A stretch of DNA of 64,000 nt from Rattus norvegicus (GCF_036323735.1 NC_086027.1:90032662-90096661); one strand, 5' to 3'; positions 11,448 through 24,050 are shown, counted from the first letter of the stretch. Numbers and translations: made by a program. Notes: generated by a model not told the origin, from the sequence alone.

Positions 11448-12083
11448 AAGGAAAGAGAATGTGCAGATTTTTATGCAAATGTTTGGGTTGGCATAGGGAA
11501 AATATGATTACAGGTATAAGGGTAAAGGATACCTAACCACACAGAGGCATTCTGCCCTTCTTAGAGAAGACTATGAAGAAACAAATATAGCTTTCCTTTT
11601 CCTCATATCTAGTGCCCATCACATGGTCTGGGTGGTCACATCCAGAATACAGAGACCTTTTGAGAAATTGTTCATATGGTTCGGTCCGTTTCACTGCAAG
11701 CGTGTAAAAGGGCATGTATGTGATGTCCTATGTTTGCTCTGCATTTGAAGGTGTGTGGTAGTCTAAATGAAAGGCCTTTGTAGGCTCCCATATTTGAAGA
11801 CTTGTTCCCCAGTTTGTTAGAACTGTTTCCAAAGGATTTGTAGATGTGACCTTTTTAGAAAAGGGATGTCACTAGGGGTGGGTTTTGATGTTGCAAAAGA
11901 CTTGCACCAATCTCTGTGTATCTCCCTATCCCTGTTTCTGTTGATGATGTGAACTTGCATGTGTCGTTCCTGCCCCTGTAGCAATGTCTTTGTTCCCATT
12001 AAGGACTCCAACCCTCAGGAACTTTAAGCATAATTAAAAATTTTCTTTTAAAATTTAAAAAAAAAAAAGGAAAGAGAATGTGC
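11448..12083 (+). mobile_element. 0.6-kb poly(A) retrocopy with 17-bp target-site duplications
   Basis: The insert is bounded by identical copies of AAGGAAAGAGAATGTGC at 11448-11464 and 12067-12083. The right copy directly follows an A-rich tail (12048-12066). That is the signature of L1-driven retroposition of a + strand RNA. The 5' half (about 11465-11750) is unique to me. The 3' half contains a rodent interspersed-repeat-like stretch (GGCTCCCATATTTGAAGACT, AGAACTGTTTCCAAAGGATT). No long coding frame survives. It could be a retrocopied transcript ending in a repeat, or the 3' end of a repeat family I cannot name. Confidence 0.75.
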
Positions 12084-12913
12084 TATTTTTCATAAGCCAC
12101 AGTTGTAGGGTGAATTGTATACTAATTTAAAATACATGTGCTTACTACATAGTTGATCACAGTTGGGCAGCCAACTAGTAAGGATTTAACTCCTGATTCT
12201 CTTTTACATTGGTGATGGCACCGGACAGACTCCATCTTCCTAAGACTTGTTTAAAAAAGTTAGATGATAATAATTTCTAATGCAAGAGATTTTCAGTATT
12301 AAAGACAATGGCTGTAAAGATGTCTCAGATGTTTAAAGCTAGTCTCACAACCAATAAATAAGAAAAAAAAAGATTTAAGGGGAAAGATTGAGGCAAATTC
12401 AGCTGCTAGAGCACAGTGGATTTTAGATGAATAAATAAATTGATGTGGATTCTTGAACATCACAGAGGCCTTCCTAACAAAGCAGACAGAATCATTTCCT
12501 ATAAGAAGTTGAGATGGGTCTTCACTGACCAGAATTTAGATTTCAAAAAAAGAAATGAGACAAAAGAAAGGTAAAAGGCTTCAAGAGAGGAGCAGTCAGG
12601 CAGGAGCAATGTACTGTTGTCCTCTGGGAGATGGAAAAACTCCAGTGCCAGCGCTCTGCTCACCAAATCCACGGCTCATAAGGTGTGTGCAGCTGTCATT
12701 CTCATCCCCATCACCTTTGTGGATATCAGGAAATCTTACAGATGGTGAAGAGTTTCCCAAAGCAGGGAGGGGGCTCTAGGTCAATGGTGTCACGGTAATC
12801 CGTAATAGAAACTGAGATTGCAGAATGGAGTCACAATGAATCCAAGAGGATGGGCTCTTAATGTGGGATTTGCATCCATTGATTTATAAAGAAGACACTT
12901 TCTTCTTGAAATT
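12084..12913. other. Intronic sequence without a recognised element
   Basis: I see no repeat family here. The 74-codon frame at 12555-12779 lacks splice context and domain similarity. Confidence 0.35.
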
Positions 12914-13192
12914 CATGAGATATTTGCCACCCCTGGTGATGTGGAAAGACCAGCAAACTCTTCTAATGAACCCAAAGATGTTCCTGATTCTCCTGCTTTT
13001 ATACAGGAAGAATCCCATGTGCAAACAAGTAAACAAGTGGCAGGCAGGCCCATACCTGAGAACCAAGGGAGTGAGGGCTGTGACAGCACTTTTGACAATA
13101 ATTTCTACCAAACTATAATGAACATGCTTAACTTTCTATTTTCCTTGAAGAAAACCATGCAGGGCAACACTATTAATAAAATAATATGTTGA
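12914..13192 (+). other. Coding-like open stretch of unknown status
   Basis: One + strand frame reads through EIFATPGDVERPANSSNEPK and later IQEESHVQTSKQ and STFDNNFYQTIM before TGA at about 13190. Its acidic, Ser/Pro/Asn-rich composition looks more like protein than most frames in this window. No clear donor or acceptor frames it, and neither plausible acceptor has the phase needed to join the exon ending at 3274. It may be an exon relic, a pseudogene fragment or chance. Confidence 0.2.
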
Positions 13193-13489
13193 TGGTAATG
13201 ACTTGAAGGAATTATAGCACTCTGCTTTCATCCAAGTCTAAGATAAAAGAAATCTCATTGTGTCATTAAGGACTTTAAAAATGCATGGAAATGTCTGGCA
13301 TGAAGCCTACGTGAGGTTGCTGATAGACTGATGCTATTTGAGTCCCTTTCAACTTTACTTGAAAGCTCTCTGAATTCTCTTCCTAAGATTAAGACAGAAT
13401 GTTTTCTTTGAAAAGAACAGCTACATAGAATCCAAGAGATTTTCTTAGCTACATAGGTACACACTGGTTACAATGCTCCAAGCCAGGTT

Positions 13490-13533
13490 TTGTGTGCGTG
13501 TGCGTGTGCGTGTGCGTGTGTGTGTGTGTGTGT
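13490..13533. repeat. (TGTGCG)n(TG)n repeat
   Basis: Four TGTGCG units followed by pure TG. The CG steps inside an alternating purine-pyrimidine run make it a plausible Z-DNA former. Confidence 0.93.
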
Positions 13534-13777
13534 TTCAGAAAATAAGACCAGACCATGTGCACAGTTGTTTTTCCACCAACTGAGTATGCATCCCATAGAT
13601 GCATGATCATAGGCAAGCCTCAGAGTTTGTACACTGTACACTGGGCTGTCAATTTACCACAGGAGGTAGAAGCACTTGTATATCAGGCAAAAGATGGCAG
13701 GAGAGAATGGACTCCCAAAATTGCCTCTGACTTCTCTATCTGTGGCACAGCGCATGCACTCCTACAACCATGAATAT

Positions 13778-13782
<5 letters not shown>

Positions 13783-13830
<48 letters not shown>

Positions 13831-13842
13831 GGGGGGAGGGGG
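13783..13842. repeat. (AC)22 with adjoining G-rich tract
   Basis: A pure AC run to 13827, then TATGGGGGGAGGGGGG. Confidence 0.95.
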
Positions 13843-14484
13843 GCTATACCCGCACAAAAATGACTTTTTTTAAAGTTAAGAAAAATAAGCTTAATTTATC
13901 AGACTCTTTCTGTTCTGCAATGTAAAATAAGCAGGATGGTAAACTATGCTGACAGGGAAATATGCATAAGAAAATAGTAGTGTACACACATACACACATC
14001 CTCTCTGATGAATATTCTACCTGACATTTACTCAGTCGTCCACTCTCTGTTGGACTGTAATTTTTAATGGGAAAACTATAGTTGGTCTTTACTCTGTGTC
14101 ATGTGGGGTTTAGATGATGACGGATAGCTTGCTAAAGGGAAGGCAAATCTTTGGGCATCTGGAATCTTCGTCACTAAATTTGGAGCTGTCTTGGTGCAAT
14201 GCTAGGGCTACAGGAGTTGTCACCTAGCCCTGCATTCAAGTCTTCGGAATTTGCCTCCATAAGAACTCAGGTCCTTTTCCCTTCCCTTGAATCTGTGTTG
14301 AGCTTGTGTCTGATATGACCAAGGTAATGGGATGGAAGCTACTGGCATGAGTTCAGGGCCTTATTTTCAGGAAGCATTTCCAACTGTGCCCCTGGCATAT
14401 GAGCATCTCTGTGAAACTGGTACAGAAAGAAGCCATGGTTCCCAGGCCAATCCAAATGCATAAGAAAATAAGTCAGTGTATATG

Positions 14485-14528
<44 letters not shown>

Positions 14529-14768
14529 CCACACACTAACATACACACACACAAACACACATACAGAAACACCACACACACATACACCACACACAAACAC
14601 CACACACTAAACATACACACACACTAACACACACACAAAAACACCACATACACACACATGCTCAAACAACACATACACACACACATACACACGCTCAAAC
14701 ACAACACATACACACACACAAACACAACATGCACACAAACCGCCCCCCCTCATACACACACATACGTG
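14485..14768. repeat. (CA)n and CA-rich degenerate tract
   Basis: A pure CA core (14487-14524) is followed by about 240 bp of imperfect CACACA/AAACACCACA/CATACA units. Frames on the minus strand give Cys/Val strings and are artefacts. Confidence 0.93.
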
Positions 14769-14892
14769 GCTGCATGAACAACAGAGTCAAATAAAAGGAG
14801 AAACCTGCCCAGCCACCTCACTGACCTACAAACAAAATGGAGACATTAGTCCCAGGGTTTGAGGATGTGAACATAAATAACTGACAGACATC

Positions 14893-15545
14893 ATGTTTTT
14901 TTGTTTTTTTTTTTTATTCACTGTTTTTCTTTCTAATGAGGCACTCTCATTTTGCTGTATAACAATATGGGAAACTAACAGCAAAGTGGAACATACTAAC
15001 ACATTTATACATAAAACGAAGTTCTACTCCCCCGACATTTTCCTCGTCATCTTGCTTTTCAACACAAGGTGTTTGACCGAACTGCGACTCCATTACATTC
15101 CCTACATCTCCTTTTATTCTGCAACAAGAACAGCAAGCAGCTCTCATCGATCTCTCTGCTCGCTACAAAGTGGACTTGGATGTGGGTTGCAGACTGGCTT
15201 CCTGCTGACTCCACTTGAGCCAGGCACAGCTGTGGCTATGTGTTTACAACCCTCCAGGCCGCCATTCCGTGCAGTGGGCTCATGTACCGGAAGACAGCCT
15301 CCATCAGAAGCTTTGCTACCCAACTCACGAGTTTGCTTGCTTCCTCCGGGAACATTTGTTTGCTCCTGCCGCTTGGCTCTTCCCACTCTTGCCTCACTCT
15401 GGGGTTTAGCTCTCCCATTTTGAATTCTAGTAGTAAACACATGGCCAAATTCTCATGCGGAGTCTTCGGAGAGTCATGCAAGCTATGTCCCTAGTGGTTC
15501 TATGACTTCTCTCCTGACTTCTCTCCAGAAAACTGCAGTTTCTGT
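14893..15545 (-). other. CpG-enriched repeat-free block with poly-T end (possible retrocopied 3' UTR or exon)
   Basis: A T-run at 14897-14916 is immediately followed, on the minus strand reading, by AATAAA at the end of a GTGAATAAAAAAA tail. The adjoining 600 bp holds about fifteen CpGs, many more than the surroundings, and is free of recognised repeats. Overlapping open frames occur on both strands (the longest is 176 codons, 14893-15423 on +), which suits GC-richness more than coding. No target-site duplication was found, so a genuine minus-strand exon, a retrocopied 3' UTR and a conserved element all remain possible. Confidence 0.3.
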
Positions 15546-15879
15546 CACGAAAATTTGCATTAACCAGAGAACCTGATATTGTTCAGAAAGCATTGGGAAA
15601 TAAACAGAAAAAGAAAAAAAATGTGAGTGTGTTAACATTTTAAGTGGTCAGAGTGTTTCCTAATAGAGTTTGAATGGAAATAAACAGGATATAAAATGCA
15701 AAAGGCTAATTACAAAATAATATAAGATAATTACTCTCATATCCCAAGACAAAAGCCAAACCACAGAACTTGCAAAGGAGGTTAACAAATGAATATTGGT
15801 GTCCTTATCTGAACTCTCATCTGTAGCCTGAGAAGGCAGTTAAAGGTAGAATCAGAAGCCAGTATTAGACAAGATTTTA

Positions 15880-16435
15880 GATAGACTTTCTGTGTATGGT
15901 TGTGTGCGATTTGGGCAGTGTTTTAGGTGATTTGTATATATGAAATTTGGGTGATGGTATATGTGGGATTTATTTGAGACTGAGAGTGATTTCTGTCTGT
16001 GGTTGTGCTCATATAAGTTTGATTTGTTAAGGTCTGTACATGTGTGATTATTCATGTGTAATTCTGTCCAATTCAGTATATTTGATTTGTATATGATCAT
16101 GTGTGGGTGTATGTGATTTCTATATGTGGTCATGTGCATATGATTGTCTTGTGATCAAGTATATGTATGGCTACATGAATGTGATTGTATAGGTGTGTGA
16201 ATGTGCTAATGTGGCTTTATTGTGATTGGATGTTACAATATGTGTGTGTGTGTGTGTGTCTGTGTGTGTGTGTGTATGATTCTGTGTGTAAGTGCAAGGG
16301 ATTATTTATGCCTGTGCATGTACATGTGACTGTGTACATGTGTGACGCTGTGTGTAAATAGGGCATGTTGTGATTGTGTATGTGCATGACTATATGTATA
16401 TGACCATGTGTGAAATTGTGCATGAATTCCAGTAT
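15880..16435. repeat. Degenerate TG-rich satellite-like tract
   Basis: About 550 bp of imperfect TGTGATT/TGTGTATG/CATGTGTG units. Pure (TG)n islands lie near 16240 and 16262. Minus-strand frames of 60-95 codons run through it as His/Thr-rich artefacts. Confidence 0.8.
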
Positions 16436-16639
16436 TTTGGAAGTAGGGATAGCAAGAGCCCGTTAGTGGAAAATCAAATGACAAAGAGAGGGCTTCCTGG
16501 AAAGGTTGATATCATTTCTAGTTGTCTGAGTTATACAATAAGAATGAGAGCAGAAGAGATCTACTGGCCAGCCTAGAACCACCGAACCTAAGTTACAGGT
16601 AGCTATTCCTGTGACTGTGGAGCTTTTCCCAGCATGCCT

Positions 16640-17660
16640 CAGTTCCTGAATAATGACTTGGGGGCTATTATTAATTAATGACTAAGTTTTAAACTGGCCT
16701 TGTTCTCTAACTAGCTCATAACTCAGTCATTCCATTTATATTAGTCTATGTCTGCCACATGACTGCTCACCTTTCCTCGATTTCATTTGCCTGACCTCCT
16801 CTGAGCCCAGGTGGGGAATCTCTGTGACTATTTCCCAGAGGCCTCTTTCTCTGTAGGCTGCACCACCTTCTAATTCTGCCTCAGCTTATTGCCATCACAC
16901 TTTTATTGCCTGGTGATGCTTCCACATAAAACGTAAGAGATTATCCCTCCATATTGTTGCGGTAATATTCAAAATACCCTCAAACCCTCACTACTTGGCA
17001 TCTCAGGGGCAGCCAGTTCTAGGGCACCATGCCAGCTCTTCCTCCCAGCTATTCTCTGTCCCTGGAGGTCTTTCCACCCCTGTGGCTTGCTGCATGCTGG
17101 GGACTCTGCTGGCAGTGCCTCTGCTCTGTTTACATTCCCAGCAACCTCTACCTAAAGGCTATAGGATCAACTCCCAGTAACCCGTTAAAATCAAAACTCC
17201 ATATGCTTGTAATTTAGCAATCAGATTTATCTAAATAATTTATCTCAGTAAATTTACACACCACAAAACGTCCACACAATAAACTCAGAGCCAATTGATA
17301 AAGATATAAACCGCCCACCTAATAAGATAAATTGTCATATAAAAATCCATCCCTTAAAACATATAACTACCCGTGGCCATGTAAGGCCACACAGATCTGA
17401 GTCATCCTTCTCAGCCTCTATCTTTGTTCCTCTTTTATTTTTCTCTTCTCTCCTGCCTTACAAAAACTTTGTCCCCGCCTTACTTTTTACTGTCTAATCA
17501 CAGGCCTCGCCTTAACTTGTGCCAGCCCTCACCTGCATATAGACATTAACCTACACTTCACCCTTTCTGTCTAATTTAAAAAAAGAAAATTCTCCCAGAT
17601 GTAAGCTGAGCACGACTGTTATCATTTTGTAATTTATAAAGTATAAAATATACCTAACAC
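16640..17660 (+). mobile_element. Possible degraded ERV-type LTR
   Basis: The sequence has LTR-like organisation. CT-rich blocks (TCTTTGTTCCTCTTTTATTT, CTTCTCTCCTGCC) are followed by CTGTCTAATCACAGGCC and TTATCATTTTGTAATTTATA. Rodent ERVK-type LTRs share this style. I cannot name a family, see no clean termini, and saw no gag or pol coding remnants. Confidence 0.3.
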
Positions 17661-18684
17661 CCAGTCTAGTAAGTTGATGTCTATAACATATTCCTGGCTA
17701 CGAACCAGGGGCCAAAGGTGTGTATAATATGTTAGTATGCGTCATTGTAATGTTAGTAAGTGAACAAGCTTCTATTTACCTCAGATGTCAGAAGAAAGAA
17801 AGGAACCCATCCACTAATTAATTAATTGAGACCACTATAGAATCATGAGACAGAGGTTACTGACTGGAGTATTTATGATCTCAGAATAGCTGCATCACAG
17901 AAAAATTACACCTAAATATAGGGGGCTGACCTTCCTAATGCTATATAGCTAGAGTCTCCTCTTCATTCACTATGTACCCACTATAAATGTCAGACCTTGT
18001 GAGACAATGTGAAGCCAAGGTAAGATGACACACAGACACAAGGGGGTAAAGGGTGTGAGGGAAGGAGTGTCTAGAATCTCAAGTAAGGCTCTGGTGGCTT
18101 TCTCCAACCCTCTTTCTATTCACTCTACATAGTTTCAGCTACTCTGATTCGGCCTGTTGACAGCATAGTGTGACTAGAGGAGAGCACTTCGCAAGTGTGC
18201 GTCCACAGAACAAATCTGGGCTTTGGGGAGCTACATAGGTCTTATCTCTGTTGGTTCGGCAAAGGCAGTCTTGACTCAGGTACTCTTAAGAATGCCTAGC
18301 AAACAAAGACACAGAGCATTAGCTGTGAGCTCTTTGGGTGACAGACAGCCAATCCTGGTGAAAAGCATCCAAAGAAGAAAGATTTTCAAGTTCAAATATG
18401 CCCTGAAGCCACAGAGGCGAGAAGACAGCTAACACTGTGCAGTCAATAAACTCTCTCCAGTATTCATTTCTCTCTTCATGGGCACAGAGAGTGCATTCCA
18501 GCACTAGGCCAGAGGCAGGAGCAAGAGAGAGGACATTATTCATGCTGGTAACATGCTCTAAGAGCCAGGGAGAAGTGTTTTCCTCAAATGATGACCACAT
18601 TCTTCTGGACATTTAAGTTACAATTTCATTATGATTACTTTCTAACTTGTATAAACTGAATGGCTTTCTTATAGGTTATTTTTT
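17661..18684. other. Intronic sequence without a recognised element
   Basis: I see no repeat family. Frames such as 18223-18432 show no domain. Confidence 0.35.
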
Positions 18685-18687
18685 CTA

Positions 18688-18878
18688 TGTGGGATGTGTG
18701 TATGTGTGCGCATGCATGTGCCACATGTTTGGAAGCACATGCAGAGGCTGAAGAGCTTAAGATCTCCTGGAGCTACAGGTGTTACCAGCTGCCGGGTCAA
18801 GGTTGTGGATACCAAACTCAGTTCCTCTGGAAGAGAGAGTGTTAAAGACTCTTAACTATTGAATCTTTTCTGCAGCCC
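18688..18878 (-). mobile_element. B3-type SINE (old)
   Basis: The reverse orientation of the B2/B3 superfamily: a TGTGTGTATGTGTGCGCATG tail side, a CCTGGAGCTACAGGTGTTAC body and a terminal TCTTAACTATTGAATC that parallels TCTTAACCACTGAGCC in younger copies. Confidence 0.75.
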
Positions 18879-19019
18879 CAAACTGAATGAGTTTTTGGTA
18901 TCAAAGTGAAAAACCAAAATACTAAGCTTCAGCCACCCTATGACATATGCAGTGCAAAGAATTAGACAAATGAAATTCAATTTGTGCACAGAAAAGAATG
19001 ATATAATTTTCTGTGCTGC

Positions 19020-19403
19020 CTTGTTCTAAGTCAACCTGACACCGGCTAGCGCCATTTTGGAAACGGGAACCGCAATTGAGAAAATTCCCCCACAAGACTG
19101 GCCTGTGGAAAAGCCTGTGGTACATTTTCTTACTTGATAATTGATGTTTCAGGGTTAATCTATTGTGGGTGGTGCCAGCTCTTGGCAGGTAGTTAGGGAG
19201 TTTGTAAGAAAGCAAGACAGACAATAAGTAGCACTCCTCCATGGCCTCTGCCTTAGTTTCTGCATCCAGGTTCCTATCCTTTTGTTTCTATCCTGGCTTC
19301 CCTCAGGGATGGGCTATGCTATAGAACCATGAGAAGAAATAAATCCCTTTTTCCCAAGTTGCTTTTGGTCAAAGTACTTTATCACAACAATAGAAATTAA
19401 GAC
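19020..19403 (+). mobile_element. ORR1/MaLR-type solo LTR
   Basis: Motifs in order: TTCTAAGTCAACCTGACACC, AATTGAGAAAATTCCCCCAC, TTGTGGGTGGTGCCAGCTC, CACTCCTCCATGGCCTCTGC, GAAGAAATAAATCCC (poly(A) signal) and the terminal TAGAAATTAAGACA. This order is characteristic of rodent ORR1-like MaLR LTRs. It is a solo LTR. Confidence 0.8.
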
Positions 19404-20977
19404 ACTTTCTGATTACATATAAGTTTTATATGTTTAAACAATAGTTACACTACTTTAAAGAAAATACAATTCAAGATAATTAGAAAAAGTATTTGAAAGT
19501 CTTACAAATGATATTACAGAACCAAATCAGATTACCTCTGTAGACTTTTTGTAACCTGTTTGAAATAATGATGTGTGTGCTCACATGTATGTTAATTTGC
19601 TACATTTGATATGTCATATCTACTTCACAAGAATCTACACATTCATGGGCTGTAGTTATTAAATGTTTTGTTAAAAATAATACCAAGGCTCAAACAAAAG
19701 TGTGTAATTTTCAGGATTCTTTGGTTAAGTATTATTTTCAAAACAAGGCATAGACTTCAGGTTTTTGAATTTCAGTGGGGCGCCTGTCCAGTGATTTATT
19801 CAGTGCAACATTTTGTGTGGAAAGCTTGGGGAAGGGTTATAAATGGCAGAAATAGTCTAGCCACGCTACTTCCTTTGGAGCATGTTGTCTGGCATGGTGA
19901 TGACCCCAGGACTTTGCCCTCAGGCTAATTAGGAAGAACTACATTCAAGCAAGAGGACCAACCTGGAAGGGCTTTGGTTTAAGATTGGATGTCCCACATT
20001 GTACAGGGGCTAAAAGGAGGTCAGAGAGGCAGCCCAGAACCTGTATTTGTGATTTGAGTCTTACCTTAAAATGTTAGGAAGCCATTTATAGATTTTAAAC
20101 CCAGGGCTTATGTAATCAACAGGAGCCTATAATTTATCATCCTCCTAGACGAAGAACAACAGAATTATGGAGATAAATCTGCTGTCCCAAATGGCATGCC
20201 TTATAAAAACCAAAGGAGAAATGTTTTTCTTTGTTCTTTGGTCCCTGCAATTTCTGTTTCTGTCACTGAGTAGAAGGTCTTGTGGTTGATTGCATTGTGT
20301 AACCATATTATCTTCATTCTTGAAAGTCTGAACAACAGGATCATGCTTGTGTCTTGGCTGTCTACAGAAACACAAAACAAGAAAGTGATATGTGCTTAGA
20401 GGAGTATTGACTCTTTCCACACATCTGTAAGAACTTCACACATCTGTAAAAACCTCAGGTCCTGGGGTGACGAGAAGGTGGGCTATGGCATCTAGGAATT
20501 TATTCTTGCTTTCCCAGGGGTTGACAGTAAAAGCAGCATTCGATAAAATGGGACACCCGTCCTTGTTTTCCAATGGTTTTATATAGTTTCCCTTAAGCTA
20601 TTGTATTCATACTCCAATTTTGGTGGAAAGTAAAGTGTTAATTACAGCTACAGACGAGCAGTCTGAAGTCAAAGAATTGGGTGGTGTTGAACTCTATGAC
20701 AGTACCTGCCTATGAAGCCACTTGGAGTTTTAATCTAGAGTCTTACCTCATCAGTTTTATAATGTCAGCCAGCTACGCCCCATACCCTCCCTCTCTCTTT
20801 TCCTCCCTCCTCTTCTTATCTTCCTTCCTATATCCTTCCCTCTGCCTTCCTTCCTCCTCTGATAGTAAACATTAACAAATGAAGAAAATTCCCTTTTATA
20901 AATGTGAACTATAAAGTGATTCAGCACTCATATTATTTTGTATGCATGTTTTGCATAAACGTGACTTCCAATTTAAA
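19404..20977. other. Intronic sequence without a recognised element
   Basis: I see no family or exon. A CT-rich patch with CCTTCCTTCC-like units lies at about 20790-20855. Confidence 0.35.
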
Positions 20978-21041
20978 ACACACACACACACACACATACA
21001 CACAGAGGGAGGGGGAAGGGGAGAGAGAGAGAGAGAGAGAA
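20978..21041. repeat. (CA)n(GA)n compound repeat
   Basis: A CA run with one TACA interruption, a GGGAGGGGGAAGGGG purine tract, then (GA)11. Confidence 0.93.
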
Positions 21042-24015
21042 CGAACATGATGTTGTACAACATAGAGATACTTTGACCACTACAGAAAAAAAATTAAATT
21101 CAGTAATAATTTCATTCTTGTAAAAGAATAATCCTGAATTTCCAGCTAATCTTAGTTGAGTCTCTTGAGAAGGAACCAGCCATACATAGTTCATCAGCTG
21201 ATTCAGAGGGTAGTTCTTTTTATTAGTCTCAGTAAAGGATTAGAACTGCCCAAGAACCTTGATGGCAGTCTGCTGGCACATGGCTCCTCCTCAACCCTCT
21301 GGGGATGCCTTTTTTGATAATGCTGCTATTGACAGCCCTTGGCTATCCTTGGAAAGGTCCCACGGGTACACTGTACCAACACTACTCACAAAGAACGCCC
21401 TTGCTGTTTCTTTGAAAATCCATAGAAGATATTACTATAGCAGAAGGCTCAGTCTGACTTGTATTAGTCACTGAGACTAGCGCAGGAAGCTTGTTTTTAC
21501 TGCCATCTACTGTTCAAGAGAGGAACTACAAACTCCAAATCAACCCTCTGTCCTTTCCTCCCTCTCTCTCTCCCTCCCATCCCCCTCCCCTGAGTGTTCT
21601 AGCTCTTTCTGTCTCATCCCCTCCCTCGTTCAATTTGAAGGCCTCACAGTATTTTTTTTATCATTCTTTTTTTAAAGAAGCATGGGAAACTTTTAAAGAA
21701 TGGAGCAAATTCAATTTTTGTAAATATGAACTATAAAATAGTTTTTATTTTCACCTCATGTGATAGACGGTTTAAAATAATTTGTTTCATAAATACTTGA
21801 GTTCCTATCAGAAACCAGTGTTTGCCATGCTAGGGTTAAACATCTGAAGGAAATCCAGCCAAAGATAGATAGGTAGTTAATGAGGAAAGAATATTTAAGT
21901 GGCCTTTTAACACAATTGTGTGCACTTCTCTTCAATATCCTTCCCAAGCTCAGTGAACAGTAGTATTGGAAAGGATAGCTGCAATGGTTTTTGCATATCA
22001 ATAAACTTCCCATAATTTTGTCATGTTAAAATCCATCTTTTTCTCTTGGCCTGCAGAGCACAACTTTCACTTTGCATGATTTATAACCCAGTTACATAGA
22101 AAGTATCGTTTCACTAAGACTGTCCTAAGTGTAGTTCTCCCATGCACTGAGACATTATTCCATTATAAAATCAATAAATTCCATCCATTAATACCAATGC
22201 TGATCTCAGGAGAAGTCCCCACATGATTGGTTTTCTCAAGCTCATGGTGATAGATCCAGGTACTTGAAATTTGCTTTGCCCGAGTGCTCGATTTACTCTG
22301 ATTGTTGCGACAATAAATGTTGCCAGAGATCTTTGTGAATAAATGGAATCGTTGCGTTAACTTTCAAGAAAACATTTGACGTTTACCCAAGCCTGTGGGG
22401 CAGGAAGCGAAGCAGCCTGGGACAGTTTGGTACCTCTGCTATGATGGGCTTAAGTAGCAGCAGGTTTGAGCATCGCTTTCGGGGTTTGATACATCTGTCA
22501 ACACAGTGAATAAAGATTCCTAATATTTGCATAGAAAAGATTTTGTGCTCACTTTCTGATCTCTAAAAGGTAATAGGGTCCTTGGAGCTTGTGCTGTAGA
22601 ATAAACAAGAGTAACTTTCTAAAGCAACTGGGTTGAATGAGGAGGCTCTTGCAATGGACTTTGGTCAATCACACGCACTTCTGTTGAGGTCTGTAATTGT
22701 TATTAACATAGCAGTACAGAGGTTTAGGCCATAGAAATAGAACCTGACATTTCCTGTTTGTTAGGGCATGAACTTTATAATAACAGCTCACACTTCCATG
22801 TTTGTTCATTAACCCACTACAAAATCCACTGAAATAAAAAGGAAAGATCATTGGTATTGTGGCAAGTTTTAATTTTAGTTTTTCAGATGGAAATAGTTTT
22901 CGCATTGACAAGTTAAGTGATGTGACAAGCCTACCACTCTCTTCTATTTCATGATTCTCCAGCAGAGCACACTGTATTTTTTAATACTTGGAATGGATTT
23001 TATCCCTAATATTGGTGAGATGAAAGGGAAGTGTCTTAGTCATTGATTTACTATAGTTTAAATTTCACAATGCAAAATAAAATATGTACCTACCTGGCAA
23101 TGTATTTTAGATCCTGATTCAATTTATCATACACTTTTCACTCTTATGCTTCAACTGGTAGATTTGCCTCATATGGTTTTTTTATAGAGGTTAAAAGGTT
23201 ATATTTGTTCATTAGATAGCATATCTTGTTTTATACAAATATACTTAAGAATTTAAGATAAATAAACATTTTTGCATTCATCTGATGGGATGTAAATGCC
23301 TTGGGTGTTTTACAAATTATAAATTACTCAGAAAAAGGCCGACAAAGGAAAATGTGTTCATGATACATTCCATTTTGCCACTCTGTAAGAAGTTGCAGCA
23401 TCTTGAACATCCCCATAGAGGGAACAGTGTGATTTATATTCTCCCCCCCCAAAAAAATTAGAAAAGGAATAAAGGAGACTAGGGACCTTGAGCCCTCAAA
23501 TTACAAGAAGGAATGTCGTGAATATTCCCACCAGGATATGTGCGTGATTTTCTTTCTCTTATGTAAAACAGCTATTATAATTCTTCACATCCATTCTCAG
23601 GTCACAAACGTCACACTTTGTGGCCACTTCACTATTCTTTGGTATTTATGTTTTTCTCAGGTTTCAGACACTCCTACCAATTACCAATTACAGCAGTAGA
23701 GTGACTGTTCTATCTAAGCCTTACCAGGACACTGCAGCTAGCTGGTTCAGGATACTGGGAGTCATTCAAAGATGCACAAGTCTCTGTTGCCCTCTCAGAG
23801 GAAAATTCCTTGGAAATATAGAGAGAAACAATAGATTTTTTTGCATATTGATGACAGTTCCCCCTTTCTCCAGGGTCACAGAATGATGATAACAATTTCA
23901 GACTTGTCTTCTCTTCAGTGATATAGCCATAACACTGAGGCCTATTGCCTGCTCAGAGATCTATAAAGATACTAAGAAAAATGTAGCTCTATAATGGAAA
24001 TAGCTGTCACATCCC
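21042..24015. other. Intronic sequence, largely repeat-free
   Basis: A CT-rich patch (CTCCCTCTCTCTCTCCCTCC-like) lies at 21556-21620. Otherwise this 3-kb interval has no assigned repeat, and it contains the candidate conserved segment at 22230-22560. Confidence 0.4.
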
Positions 24016-24050
24016 AAAACAAACAAACAAACAAACAAACAAACAAAACA
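24016..24050. repeat. (AAAC)8 microsatellite
   Basis: Tandem AAAC units. Confidence 0.95.

Noticed and set aside
14893..15423. 176-codon + strand frame, the longest in the window
   Set aside because: It begins in a poly-T run, has no domain and overlaps open frames on the other strand. Local GC-richness explains it.
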